A DNA stretch of 64,000 nt from Parapristionchus giblindavisi (GCA_943737045.1 CALSFV010000219.1:1359585-1423584), one strand, 5' to 3'. Counted from the stretch's first letter, positions 1 to 12,342 are shown. Notes: generated by a model not told the origin, from the letters alone. Numbers and translations are program-made.

Positions 1-1801
1 CAATCAGGCGTCTCTCTTGGTCGACTACAGATTCTTCTCGGAGGACGTCGTCTGCATGGAACAACGCCCATTCAACAATTACAATTGGGTCCTGCAACGT
101 AAGTGTGGGGCGGGCTACGGTAGCTGGCTTTTACCATATTCAGTTATCGAATAGTGCTGGAAAATGTACTAGAATGTACAGTAGAGAAATGTACTACAAT
201 GTGCAATGCTTCTGATCTTTTAGATCTCTACTCGCGCTTGTTGTTGAGGAAACCGCGACGATTGGTCCTGAATCGATTAAGGAAGAGGATACTGTAGCTG
301 AGCGGGCTCCGATGGTACGGTACCAATTATCGATTGAATCTAGAAATCAGTGATTTCCCTTTCAGTTCACTTCGTTTTTCGTTCATTGTAAAACGTGCGG
401 AGGTGGAGCACGAACGGCTAAGGTTATTTCTCGCGTTTATCTCATGTTAATTGAATTCATTTTCTATAATTTGCCTTTGAACTGTGCCGCTTGCAGTTGC
501 GCGTCCGGTGCAGCAACTGCGATTCGGCCAACGTGCAAGTGCTACGCGAACCGTCTAAATGGAGCGACGTCCTCAAGAGGTATACGGTAGTTTTCTCTTC
601 GGAACCCAGCTGTCGTTTGAATTAATCTTACAGTACAAGTGATTTCAGTGGCCTTATTCCCTTGGAGTGCTATGACTGTGGACAGACTGCCACTCATGCG
701 CGTTTCGTGTTCAAGTGTAGCGGCTGTAGTGAGGTTAGAGAGCGACGCGTGCGGTATTCATCCAATCCCTTTTCTACAGCCAGCAGCCGCACTGCAGCAT
801 GTCCGTCTGCCGCGACCGGGAAATGTATGCTGCATTTGTCTGAACGACGCGCCCGGAGCGTCATCCGCGTCTCCATCCGGACCGATCTTCGATCTACGAT
901 GCGGACACGTCCTCTGTATGGACTGCTTCACTGATCTCGTACGCTCCGGACTCAAGGTATACGGTAGATCATTTTGTCCATTATTATTTTTTTCTTTTCA
1001 GTCAAAGCAATTCGCGCTTAATCCGCGATTTGGCTATACGATTCTGTGTCCGTGGCCATCCTGCAAATGTGAGTTTATTATTGATCTTTGGTATTTCCGT
1101 GATCTTTGACCTTTGATCTTTCAGCTGTCGTGCGCGATCCCCATCATTTTGCACTTGCGGGCAGGGAAACTTACTCGGTTAGTGATCTTACTGTAATTAT
1201 TGTCTAGCAATAAAGGCAGCTACAGTACTCATTCCTCATTCACTTCAGGAATACAAAGCGCAAGCATTGGATGCGTTCGTCGAGGAAGATGCGGTTCACT
1301 GCGCCCACTGCTCTGTTGCCTTTATCTGGGACCCACCTGGTATGCTGTTGATCGGACGGGAATACGGTAGTTATTGATTGGTTTAGATCAAGGAATGACG
1401 TCTGAGTCGAATGGTCATGGAGAAGAAGAGAATGGTGCACCGATGATCGTTTGCCCCCATTGTTCGAAGGAGTTCTGTGCGGATTGCAGAAAGGTACTGT
1501 AGTTGTCATAACTTAAGGGTACGGTATCGATCGATATTCTATCCGTTCAGGAACCGTGCACGTGTGGTGATGAAGAGGCGGCAAACGCACAGACTCTTGA
1601 GGCGACGACTAGGTATACGGTAGCGTTTGTCTATTATCGATTGATTGGTTCATTTTCAGAGCGTGTCCATGTTGTGGAACACGTACAGAGCGGTCAGGCG
1701 GATGTGCGCATATGCGATGTCCCTCATGCAGTGCGGATTGGTGTTTTGTGTGTGTTGGACCATGGACTGATGAATGTCAATGGAATCATTGGTTCTCGTA
1801 G
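1..1801 (+). CDS. pdr-1/PRKN: Parkin-type RBR E3 ubiquitin ligase, 5' partial
   Basis: Twelve exons are read: 1-98, 224-314, 366-422, 497-579, 649-733, 780-956, 1002-1068, 1125-1177, 1249-1339, 1387-1493, 1551-1612, 1660-1801, giving 370 residues with stop TAG. The gene enters from upstream; about 30 N-terminal Ubl residues are missing. Order of domains: end of the ubiquitin-like domain (residues 1-45, with a Ser that aligns with the PINK1-phosphorylated Ser65 of human parkin), RING0 (FFVHCKTC onward), RING1 (CCICL...[11 protein letters not shown]), IBR (CAHC...[12 protein letters not shown]) and RING2 (ACPCCGTR...[12 protein letters not shown]). The Cys in SGGC is at the position of the catalytic Cys that accepts ubiquitin. 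The protein ends in HWFS, resembling the DHWFDV end of human parkin. Known role of the family: ubiquitinates outer-membrane proteins of damaged mitochondria after PINK1 activation. The IBR-RING2 linker is short and lacks the Trp of the human REP element. Confidence 0.95.
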
Positions 1802-3134
1802 CGATTGTCAGAATACTGTAGCTGTTCTTACCAAAGTCCATCTAAGTCCCGCCCCTTTTATATCCTTGAAGAGATTCTCAATGTGTTGTAGTCGTTGATC
1901 GATTTATAGTGTGAATTTTGAACATGTATTGATTTTTTAAGAAATTTAATAGGAGCTTATCCAGATGATAGACAAGATTCTCATATTTACAATTGTTTTT
2001 GATTTATCACACATAATAGTTGGCATAAGTTTTTTGTAGATTTTTGTTGCAATAAATATGTATCGAATATTTAATTTGATCTTGCCTGACGTGACTGTAT
2101 TGAGATACTATTGGAGGATAGTCTGGTACATATTAATCTCAATAATAATAATATGATTGTGAGTTCGAGAAGGTACACGCGCTCTCGTTCTCTCCCACAA
2201 TGAATGCAACAATATCGTACATCGAAAAAACATTGGATCATGAATCGCCAGAAGCACTCTGAGCCACTCTGGTGATTCAACGGCGATTATTGCCGAATGA
2301 GACATTTGGTGCTTATTCTTTCTTTTCATTGTTTTTTCTTTTCTTCTAATCTAGTTAGTCCGCGAGAATCATGAGAAAATATTGCGTTTTCACAAACCTA
2401 AGCTGAAACATTTTTCAAGGGATACACAAAACTGGAGGCGAAACCGGGAAATATTCCGATACACTACATCGGAATTTGAGATCATCGGAACGATTTATTC
2501 ATTTACGAATCAGCATGATTTTATGAAAACGCAATAATTTATCATGATTCTCGCGGACTAACTAGATTAGAAGAAAACAAAAACAATGAAAAGAAAGAAT
2601 AAGTACCAAAATGCCTCATTCGGCCATAATTGCCGTTGAATCACCAGAGTGGCTCAGAGTGCTTCTGGCGATTCATGATCCAATGTTTTTTCGATGTACG
2701 ATTGAGAGAACTATTCACTCTTGACACCTTTCCCGTTCTATTGGTTTTCCATTGTTCGTGGATATGTAAAGGTACATAATGTACCAATAGATATACTGTA
2801 TACATGAAAGCATCTCTGTCATTTGAATAGTTTGTATTGCACATTATCATTCACTACAATGCCGTTTGATCTTTGATACAGAGTCCTTGTATGAGCTGCA
2901 CTTCCCCACTTCCCCTCCTCCCATCATTATTCACACTATTCATTTATCACTTGTTGTCACATTTATTCAATGTATGATAAATTAAATTAAATTAAATGCA
3001 TGAATTGTTATGTTCGTAGTACTCAATCATATCTGAAAATCACAACGCTTGTCACAATCTATCGAAAACGAAAGAATTTTGGGCCAGAACGGAGAGATTC
3101 CAAATCAGATCTGTGTCTTCATTTTCCCTTTAGA
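1802..3134. other. Intergenic region between parkin and a small peptide gene
   Basis: No coding exon was recognised. A candidate poly(A) signal for parkin (AATAAA) lies near 2051. The stretch contains the foldback element at 2214-2702. The acceptor-like CCCTTTAG directly before the ATG at 3135 suggests a trans-splice site or a 5' UTR intron. Confidence 0.5.
2214..2702. repeat. Foldback element, arms about 179 bp
   Basis: The left arm 2214-2392 is the near-perfect reverse complement of 2524-2702 (both ends read ATCGTACATCGAAAAAAC), separated by about 130 bp of unrelated sequence. A few substitutions and small indels separate the arms. Non-autonomous: no transposase. The arms are long compared with a classical MITE terminal repeat. 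I see no convincing target site duplication. Confidence 0.8.
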
Positions 3135-3492
3135 ATGAAAGGTTGTATTGTTGTATCGATTGTCATCATATCAATTCTCTTCGTTGCTACTCTTTCCAAC
3201 AGACATGTGAGTTATTTTGAAGGCTCTCTCGCTTTGTTTGTCTACGAGAGAGCATTGCCAGAGCGGAGAGTAAAATTAGCCCGGGGGTGTCTTTTTGAAG
3301 ACTTTTGAGTCTGATCTTTGATCTTTGCTTTCAGTCCTATTACGCACAAGGAACGAACATTCCACATCGAACGTAAGTTATGAAAGAAATATCTAATTCA
3401 ATTAGGTAGTATTGCTCTATAAAAAGTTCATATTCAGAAATCTCAAATTCAAGAAGTACAATGGTGAAAGCATCGAACCCTTCAACTCGTGA
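3135..3492 (+). CDS. Small secreted peptide, 54 residues
   Basis: Three exons (3135-3206, 3335-3372, 3438-3492) with good GT/AG sites and matching phases give 54 residues. Residues 1-24 are a clear signal peptide (MKGC, then VVSIVIISILFVATLS). The mature part is short, basic-polar and Cys-free (HSYYAQGTNIPHR, then NLKFKKYNGESIEPFNS). No dibasic GKR-type amidation site is visible. If the second intron is not removed, translation stops after IPHRT at once, giving 37 residues. The first intron contains a hairpin transposon relic. I do not recognise the family; it could be a peptide hormone, a cuticle or gland product, or a fast-evolving orphan. Confidence 0.55.
3219..3300. repeat. Hairpin element, ATTGCCAGAGCGGAGAG family (copy 1)
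   Basis: The core CTCTCTCGCTTTGTTTGTC, ACGAGAGAGCATTGCCAGAG, CGGAGAG, then ATTAGCCCGGGGGTGTC matches the cores at 5318-5423, 12143-12248, 15612-15682, 17680-17800 and 62876-62992. It sits in the first intron of the small peptide gene. This copy has lost most of its left terminal repeat. Confidence 0.6.
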
Positions 3493-3563
3493 AATATATC
3501 TCTGATTAAATTTCAATCTTTTCATTGTTGTCTTTTCCTTTGCGATCGTATAAAATAATACTT

Positions 3564-3720
3564 ACAGTGTGGCCTAAAAGTCATGGGACACTTTTTCATT
3601 TTTTTTAAAAAAACGTTCAAAGTGTGAAAATGATGCCAGTGACGAGTTTGACCACATATTATGGTAGTCATAGCTCTTAATTCACCCGCAATGAATGAAA
3701 AACAATTTTTGAGACCCCTA
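3564..3720. other. Possible solitary Tc1/mariner-like end
   Basis: TTACAGTGTGGCCTAAAAG followed by TCATGGGACACTTTTTCA resembles the ends of Tc1/mariner elements (a TA followed by CAGTGTGGCC). No matching inverted end and no transposase were found nearby, so this may be a solo or truncated end. Confidence 0.3.
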
Positions 3721-4100
3721 CTGTTCAGTGAGGAGGACTTCGAAAATTATGGTTCCTCCGCAGACATCTTTGCAATGTATCACATATTTATTTCTCTTAT
3801 TTTGGTTTCGCTCTGATTTCTTTCAGAACCGCAGAAAACGTTCTGATGAGATCATCTCGGTTAGAGCGCGTACTATTTTAAAAATTGTGCTCTCTCTCTC
3901 TATCACATCTTTCGTCCCTGCTCATCTTTTGATGAAATCTCTTATTTTCAAGGCTCATAAATGTGTTATCTCATCTGCTCTTCTATTTTATTCTATTCTC
4001 ATCTCACTGGTTTAACAAATTGTTGAATTTGGTCCATGGAAGCTTTGAAAATCGTCTACCCATTTTCGACCATCTAAAAATGACTCACCCACCTCTCTGA

Positions 4101-4544
4101 CTAGGGAATGGTTTCTTTGATGCATGAAATTACGGTTAGTGACCTACATAGCGATAATCAGCATGGCCGACTTAGTAAGAATCAACTTTCAAAAGCTGCA
4201 GTTGATCGATTTTTTGAACGAAACCCGTCGCATATCCGCCGCACGAAAGTCAGCCAAAGTAGATTTTTTGGACTTGATTTCCATTGAAACAGCAATTTTT
4301 TGGCTGAAATTACCATGCAGACATTAAATGCTGTCTGGGGAATCGAACTCGTGTTCAAAAAGTGGAAAAACAAACAAAAATGCATTTTTGGCTGTCTTTC
4401 GTGAGGCGGATATGCGACGGGTTTCGTTAAAAAAATCGATCAACTGCAGCTTTTGACAGTTGATTCTTACTAAATCGACCATGCTGATTATCGCTATGTA
4501 GGTCACTAACCGTAATTTCATGCATCACAAAAACCATTCCCTAG
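4101..4544. repeat. Foldback element inserted only in the left palindrome arm
   Basis: The ends are CTAGGGAATGGTTT and the inverted AAACCATTCCCTAG; arms of about 160 bp (4101-4267 and 4386-4544) flank a loop of about 120 bp. The mirrored place in the right arm (about 12966-12980) lacks it, and comparing the two arms suggests a short TGA duplication at the insertion site. A 3-bp duplication would fit a Harbinger-like mechanism, but that is inference. No coding capacity. Confidence 0.75.
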
Positions 4545-5032
4545 TGAGAGACTCTATCTGCCAGAGGGGGTTGGCTAACCGTCCAACTCGAATCTGACCC
4601 GAAAGGGATCGTAAGGGGGGGGCAACCGAGCGAATCGTTTTCGCCACCATAACGCCGTTAGAATAATAATGTTGGTTTGAAAATATTTTCTTTGATTGCG
4701 ATTAATTTGTGTGTTATAGTAGAAAAGAACCATGACTTCTATAATAAATGTTCTATATTTATCAATAAAATACAATAATATGCAATACGACGTTGAAGTC
4801 TTTTATACTAATTACAATTAAATCTATTGTACTAGTTAGTCTATTATACCAGAATCCGAAGACGAGGGTTCATATTGGCATTGTGCCAACATATCATTTC
4901 CTTCCAAATCTAGGGGGTATATGATCCGATAGGATGATATCTTTTATCTGAAATAATGTAACTCACAAATAATAAATAATTTTCAGTAAAAATGTAAAGC
5001 CGCCCCAAGATAAGTTACTCTCTGAAACAACC

Positions 5033-5224
5033 TCACATATAAAATATGATATTGTAGTAAGAGAGCCAAAGCTTTTTTAAAGAATAATTGTAAATATTTC
5101 TTTGAATATAATTATAATAATATAATAAATAATATACGATCATTACATCTATTCCTGCGTTGACGAAAGTTACAAGAATGATTGATAGTAGAATCATATA
5201 GAAGAATCCATTAGTGGTAGCCAT
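5033..5224 (-). CDS. Mirrored copy of a signal-peptide-containing small ORF (left arm)
   Basis: Identical in protein sequence to 12343-12534 on the other arm and read outward from the palindrome centre. Residues 1-24 (MATTNGFFYMILL, then SIILVTFVNA) look like a signal peptide. A likely donor follows Gly-Ile-Asp, after which the frame runs into AT-rich, intron-like sequence. The downstream exon is not certain. It could be the first exon of a short secreted protein gene or a relic of one. Confidence 0.3.
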   Translation of the reverse strand: MATTNGFFYMILLSIILVTFVNAGIDVMIVYYLLYYYNYIQRNIYNYSLKKLWLSYYNIIFYM

Positions 5225-5317
5225 TTCTATCTGGAAATTAAATTATTTTTGCTGATAAAAATTCATTTAACATTTGATTTGACAGCAGAAAAATAATAGA
5301 GTTGGGGATTGATCAAG

Positions 5318-5423
5318 TTAAAGTGACGCCCCGAGCTAATTTGAATATCTTCCATCTGGCCACACTTTCTCGCGAGAGAGTATTGCCAGAGCGGATTTTG
5401 GGCTTGTGGTGTCACTTTAACGA
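5318..5423. repeat. Hairpin element, ATTGCCAGAGCGGA family (left arm copy)
   Basis: Ends are GTTAAAGTGACGCCCCGAGC and the inverted GTGGTGTCACTTTAAC, with the core TCGCGAGAGAGTATTGCCAG, AGCGGA. This copy has the clearest terminal inverted repeats of the family in the window. The mirrored copy is 12143-12248. Confidence 0.7.
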
Positions 5424-5989
5424 ACACTAACACATCGCCACCAACAAATTGAATAGTACTAAATAGCAGTGAGTTCTATCGGTGATCCGGTGATTTATAT
5501 ATCTCCATTGAAAGTTGTTATCTATGTATTCGATAAATTGAAATGTGCCGAATTAAAATATAACAATAAAAATTCAACTAATTTTATGACTTAACAAAAG
5601 AAAAAAGTAATTTGAATGGAACATAATGTGCTTGACGAGGTAGACATACACAGTGTCACTTAAAAAATGAATTTCAATACTTGGGAACTTCGTTGTTTTC
5701 AAATTTTGACTTCACTATAGTAAGTTTTGAATAGACAGCGCTATTCTCATGGGTTCATTCTTCTCGTTCTATGCTAATGGTTCACCTTTCTCTCTTCCAA
5801 TGTGGGCATTTACAAAACTACATTTGCATATGTGCTGGGGGTTTCACGCATGCACAATTGAATGATTAGTTAGGACAATTTGCATCTATGTCTGCAGAAA
5901 TGACAATAGTATTGATTATGAGATAGGAAGTGGTTCCGTTTCAGTGCTAGATCAGTGATAGAGTGGCCAGATGATCAGACGAGATCGAT

Positions 5990-6008
5990 GCGCAGAGACG
6001 CAGAGAGT
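5990..6008 (-). promoter_or_regulatory. GAGACGCAGAG promoter-type motif (left arm)
   Basis: GCGCAGAGACGCAGAGAG lies in a GC-richer island (5985-6060) of otherwise AT-rich DNA. Motifs of the CTGCGTCTC type recur in Caenorhabditis promoters, from general knowledge. Mirrored at 11558-11576. Whether it drives anything here is inference. Confidence 0.35.
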
Positions 6009-7245
6009 CATCGCGCGCGCTGAACTCATATAGCACCACTATTGAGACGAGTGGCAGGCGGGGATAACTTCACTGAACAAAAAAATTTAAAATTTCAAAA
6101 TAATAATTTTGATTAAATAAACATTCTAAATGGCTTTAATATTTTTATGGGCACATATTTCATATGAAAAAGTCGAAATTTCTGCGAAAGAAAATATCTC
6201 TGGAGGCCAGAAATATATTTAGTTGATATAGTGAAAAATTTATGCAGGACGTTCAAACTACTACTTATGATTACCTGCTAAATGACTTTAATAAACACTT
6301 GCACTGGCAACGCCAGCTACACTACCTGCGAAAAATTAAAATAATGACAATAATAAATAATAATAAATTTATGCGTTATAAGGATAACTCAGATATAGTG
6401 AACAATTTATGTCTTGATGAATTACATAAAATACGGTGCCACAACTTAGCAAAGAAATAACAAATATTTATTACATATCGAAAAAAAGACAAATTAATAC
6501 TTTCTCGGGATGATTTAACAATTAATAGAGCTGCTATTGCTAAATTTGTTCCAATTGAAAAAAAATATTCGATATCTTTATTAAATTTATTCAATAACTG
6601 CAGTAATACCTCAATCAGATCTCAGTGACCGTATAATTAAAATTGCTAATATTAGGCTTAGTTTTTTCAATGAGTTTTATTTTTAGACCATTAAATTTAT
6701 TCTATTTTGACTGCAAATACTAAATTGCAAGATTCATTATATCAAGAAAAGATGTCATCAGGGATAATGAACTTTTAGATTGCACCTTCTCTTGTATTCG
6801 TTATAGTATCTCTAAGGTATGCACTTTACTTACTTTATCGTATTATATAATATTAAATCTCATTGAATAAAACACTGGTATGACTTAAAAATGTTTATGG
6901 TAATTTTGTAAATAAATTTAGTTCACGTTAAGTGAAATATGGCAAACGATCCATCATCAGCTTTATCGATGAGAGGTAGAACACGTTAAAGATGTAGTGT
7001 TTCTCTAATTAAACATTTCAGCCTACCAACCGGCCCGATTGATTGTCCGGCGTGGTATCCACTCGAACTATTATATGATACATCAAATTACCTACATAAA
7101 CTCTCTAGAGTCCGTTCTTATACACCGATGTGTAGCTCCGCCCATTTCTGATTCACCATATGTACATAGTGATTCTGACTCCACCCATTTAACTTCGCGG
7201 GGTTGGACACCGATTGCAAACAAATCGCCCAAAATCTTTATTCAT

Positions 7246-7671
7246 TTAAAAAAGTAGCCTACGAGTGAGGTCTTCGAGGAAATATTCGTCACACTTCAAA
7301 GTTGCCCATCCACGTTTAGACGTCCATCGAGTAGATTCACCATCCCGATGATGACACCCTTCCTCAGACGACCTCATCGACGAAGCTGATAAAGACGATT
7401 CGCTATTATATTGACGAAGAAACAATGAGTAAACCTGTAAGAGAGAATATCATAGCTTCAAACACTTTACAGTTCACAACATTACACAAACTCCTTAGTC
7501 GAAGGCAAAGAGACCTTTGATCTTTGACGTTTGTCAGTTTCGAGAAGGCTTTCAGATACCCTATTCATGAACGATCGCAAACCTAGTCTACAGTCTACGA
7601 ACGTTTCGTCGCTAGAGCATACGGAGGAAAGTAGGACAAGAATAAATAAATGATCAAGAATGTAGATTGGT
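7246..7671 (-). CDS. Gene-like two-exon segment, left-arm mirror of 9895-10320
   Basis: Reverse-complement copy of the segment at 9895-10320, described there. The sequence appears identical, including splice sites, stop codon and the AATAAA immediately after the stop. Confidence 0.3.
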
Positions 7672-9894
7672 CTAGAAAGAACTGATGCTGTTTATCAAAT
7701 TCACACCGACAATGAGATTTATTTCATGCACTCTCTGCTCTGATCAATTATTAGACACTACTTCCACTTCATCTCTCTCCACAAATATCGATCTTGTCCA
7801 TTTGCATGCATATCAATTTGATATACTATCTATAGGAATCAAACATATAAGATTAAGACTATCGATTGATCTACCGTAACCCTATCTACGGTACCACATC
7901 AAAATGCATACAAAATGGCCTTGCTAGTTGCTCATTAGTATACAGTGGAAAGAAATAGTGCGTACGGTATGAGGAGTGACAATTATGGTAAGCGAAAGAA
8001 GTACTATGTACTGTAAGAATGAGAGATGTCTACGGTATTAGGTGCTACGGTATTAGGGCTAATACAGTATACCCATGCAAAACACATGAACACTACTCTG
8101 TCCACGAAGCCATACCCAGCCGTACAAGGAGTAAACCCGGTGAGCCTTATAATTGCTCGGTACCGGGAGTACCCCACGAACGGACATTCCGGGCTACGGA
8201 ACCGAAAGACAGAGGACTAACTAACTAACTAAGACCAGAAAGATAGATACGACTATTGTGGGGTGTGATACGGTACCTCACTGATGGAATAGACGTATCC
8301 CTGCGTAGATGAACGACGAATCCACATGTAGGTGAGCGTAGAGAAGTTGAGAAACAGCAAGACGATCATCGAAGTTGTGGTTCAGCCGATGAGAGAAGAC
8401 GGGCATGTGGGATGTGATGATAAACTATAATGGAATAATGACTTATATACTGTGTCTACTGTAGGGTGTATGGTGGCTAATACAGGATATCCATGAAAAA
8501 ACGGGTAAGGTACCTTACAGAAGAAGACGCATCCTTGACTAGACGAACGACGAATCCACAGGCGATAAGCGAAGAGAACTCCGGAAGATGAGACATCTAG
8601 ACGATCATCGAAGTTGTAGTTGAGCCGGTGAGAGATGGAGGGGGGCCGATGAGAAGAGAACATGGGAGGTGAAGAAGGAGGTGGAATGAGACGACAAATG
8701 ATTATCAGAGCGCATTGCCAAGGACCACGCCCACCCGCTCACGCGCTCGATGTTTACGTTCTAGAAGGATTGAACGGAATGATCTGCCCTGTTCCTATAG
8801 TCATTGATCGAACTGCATTTCGCGTGAGCGGGTGGGCGTGGTCCTTGGCAATGCGCTCTGATAATCATTTGTCGTCTCATTCCACCTCCTTCTTCACCTC
8901 CCATGTTCTCTTCTCATCGGCCCCCCTCCATCTCTCACCGGCTCAACTACAACTTCGATGATCGTCTAGATGTCTCATCTTCCGGAGTTCTCTTCGCTTA
9001 TCGCCTGTGGATTCGTCGTTCGTCTAGTCAAGGATGCGTCTTCTTCTGTAAGGTACCTTACCCGTTTTTTCATGGATATCCTGTATTAGCCACCATACAC
9101 CCTACAGTAGACACAGTATATAAGTCATTATTCCATTATAGTTTATCATCACATCCCACATGCCCGTCTTCTCTCATCGGCTGAACCACAACTTCGATGA
9201 TCGTCTTGCTGTTTCTCAACTTCTCTACGCTCACCTACATGTGGATTCGTCGTTCATCTACGCAGGGATACGTCTATTCCATCAGTGAGGTACCGTATCA
9301 CACCCCACAATAGTCGTATCTATCTTTCTGGTCTTAGTTAGTTAGTTAGTCCTCTGTCTTTCGGTTCCGTAGCCCGGAATGTCCGTTCGTGGGGTACTCC
9401 CGGTACCGAGCAATTATAAGGCTCACCGGGTTTACTCCTTGTACGGCTGGGTATGGCTTCGTGGACAGAGTAGTGTTCATGTGTTTTGCATGGGTATACT
9501 GTATTAGCCCTAATACCGTAGCACCTAATACCGTAGACATCTCTCATTCTTACAGTACATAGTACTTCTTTCGCTTACCATAATTGTCACTCCTCATACC
9601 GTACGCACTATTTCTTTCCACTGTATACTAATGAGCAACTAGCAAGGCCATTTTGTATGCATTTTGATGTGGTACCGTAGATAGGGTTACGGTAGATCAA
9701 TCGATAGTCTTAATCTTATATGTTTGATTCCTATAGATAGTATATCAAATTGATATGCATGCAAATGGACAAGATCGATATTTGTGGAGAGAGATGAAGT
9801 GGAAGTAGTGTCTAATAATTGATCAGAGCAGAGAGTGCATGAAATAAATCTCATTGTCGGTGTGAATTTGATAAACAGCATCAGTTCTTTCTAG

Positions 9895-10320
9895 ACCAAT
9901 CTACATTCTTGATCATTTATTTATTCTTGTCCTACTTTCCTCCGTATGCTCTAGCGACGAAACGTTCGTAGACTGTAGACTAGGTTTGCGATCGTTCATG
10001 AATAGGGTATCTGAAAGCCTTCTCGAAACTGACAAACGTCAAAGATCAAAGGTCTCTTTGCCTTCGACTAAGGAGTTTGTGTAATGTTGTGAACTGTAAA
10101 GTGTTTGAAGCTATGATATTCTCTCTTACAGGTTTACTCATTGTTTCTTCGTCAATATAATAGCGAATCGTCTTTATCAGCTTCGTCGATGAGGTCGTCT
10201 GAGGAAGGGTGTCATCATCGGGATGGTGAATCTACTCGATGGACGTCTAAACGTGGATGGGCAACTTTGAAGTGTGACGAATATTTCCTCGAAGACCTCA
10301 CTCGTAGGCTACTTTTTTAA
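9895..10320 (+). CDS. Gene-like two-exon segment in right palindrome arm, unknown product
   Basis: Exon 9895-10078 (acceptor CTTTCTAG, donor GTGTAA) joins in phase to 10132-10320, which ends TAA and is followed by AATAAA at 10324. The frame starts with a hydrophobic run (LDHLFILVLLSSVCSS) and continues into a Ser- and charge-rich tail with a few Cys. The 5' end is unclear. A hydrophobic ORF starting with ATG at 9198 (MIVLLFLNFSTL) may be an upstream exon, but the phases do not join simply. Frame, splice sites and poly(A) signal suggest a real or recently real gene; the function is unknown. Confidence 0.35.
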
Positions 10321-12142
10321 ATGAATAAAGATTTTGGGCGATTTGTTTGCAATCGGTGTCCAACCCCGCGAAGTTAAATGGGTGGAGTCAGAATCACTAT
10401 GTACATATGGTGAATCAGAAATGGGCGGAGCTACACATCGGTGTATAAGAACGGACTCTAGAGAGTTTATGTAGGTAATTTGATGTATCATATAATAGTT
10501 CGAGTGGATACCACGCCGGACAATCAATCGGGCCGGTTGGTAGGCTGAAATGTTTAATTAGAGAAACACTACATCTTTAACGTGTTCTACCTCTCATCGA
10601 TAAAGCTGATGATGGATCGTTTGCCATATTTCACTTAACGTGAACTAAATTTATTTACAAAATTACCATAAACATTTTTAAGTCATACCAGTGTTTTATT
10701 CAATGAGATTTAATATTATATAATACGATAAAGTAAGTAAAGTGCATACCTTAGAGATACTATAACGAATACAAGAGAAGGTGCAATCTAAAAGTTCATT
10801 ATCCCTGATGACATCTTTTCTTGATATAATGAATCTTGCAATTTAGTATTTGCAGTCAAAATAGAATAAATTTAATGGTCTAAAAATAAAACTCATTGAA
10901 AAAACTAAGCCTAATATTAGCAATTTTAATTATACGGTCACTGAGATCTGATTGAGGTATTACTGCAGTTATTGAATAAATTTAATAAAGATATCGAATA
11001 TTTTTTTTTCAATTGGAACAAATTTAGCAATAGCAGCTCTATTAATTGTTAAATCATCCCGAGAAAGTATTAATTTGTCTTTTTTTCGATATGTAATAAA
11101 TATTTGTTATTTCTTTGCTAAGTTGTGGCACCGTATTTTATGTAATTCATCAAGACATAAATTGTTCACTATATCTGAGTTATCCTTATAACGCATAAAT
11201 TTATTATTATTTATTATTGTCATTATTTTAATTTTTCGCAGGTAGTGTAGCTGGCTTTGCCAGTGCAAGTGTTTATTAAAGTCATTTAGCAGGTAATCAT
11301 AAGTAGTAGTTTGAACGTCCTGCATAAATTTTTCACTATATCAACTAAATATATTTCTGGCCTCCAGAGATATTTTCTTTCGCAGAAATTTCGACTTTTT
11401 CATATGAAATATGTGCCCATAAAAATATTAAAGCCATTTAGAATGTTTATTTAATCAAAATTATTATTTTGAAATTTTAAATTTTTTTGTTCAGTGAAGT
11501 TATCCCCGCCTGCCACTCGTCTCAATAGTGGTGCTATATGAGTTCAGCGCGCGCGATGACTCTCTGCGTCTCTGCGCATCGATCTCGTCTGATCATCTGG
11601 CCACTCTATCACTGATCTAGCACTGAAACGGAACCACTTCCTATCTCATAATCAATACTATTGTCATTTCTGCAGACATAGATGCAAATTGTCCTAACTA
11701 ATCATTCAATTGTGCATGCGTGAAACCCCCAGCACATATGCAAATGTAGTTTTGTAAATGCCCACATTGGAAGAGAGAAAGGTGAACCATTAGCATAGAA
11801 CGAGAAGAATGAACCCATGAGAATAGCGCTGTCTATTCAAAACTTACTATAGTGAAGTCAAAATTTGAAAACAACGAAGTTCCCAAGTATTGAAATTCAT
11901 TTTTTAAGTGACACTGTGTATGTCTACCTCGTCAAGCACATTATGTTCCATTCAAATTACTTTTTTCTTTTGTTAAGTCATAAAATTAGTTGAATTTTTA
12001 TTGTTATATTTTAATTCGGCACATTTCAATTTATCGAATACATAGATAACAACTTTCAATGGAGATATATAAATCACCGGATCACCGATAGAACTCACTG
12101 CTATTTAGTACTATTCAATTTGTTGGTGGCGATGTGTTAGTG

Positions 12143-12248
12143 TTCGTTAAAGTGACACCACAAGCCCAAAATCCGCTCTGGCAATACTCTCTCGCGAGAA
12201 AGTGTGGCCAGATGGAAGATATTCAAATTAGCTCGGGGCGTCACTTTA
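12143..12248. repeat. Hairpin element, right-arm mirror of 5318-5423
   Basis: Reverse complement of the left-arm copy. It was part of the unit before or when the palindrome formed, because both arms carry it at the mirrored place. Confidence 0.7.
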
Positions 12249-12342
12249 ACTTGATCAATCCCCAACTCTATTATTTTTCTGCTGTCAAATCAAATGTTAA
12301 ATGAATTTTTATCAGCAAAAATAATTTAATTTCCAGATAGAA

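Noticed and set aside
8382..9184. Mirrored 93-residue ORFs at the palindrome centre (8382-8663 and 8903-9184)
   Set aside because: They span two diverged copies of a short direct repeat (about 130 bp) and cross a likely donor; no protein-like features beyond openness.
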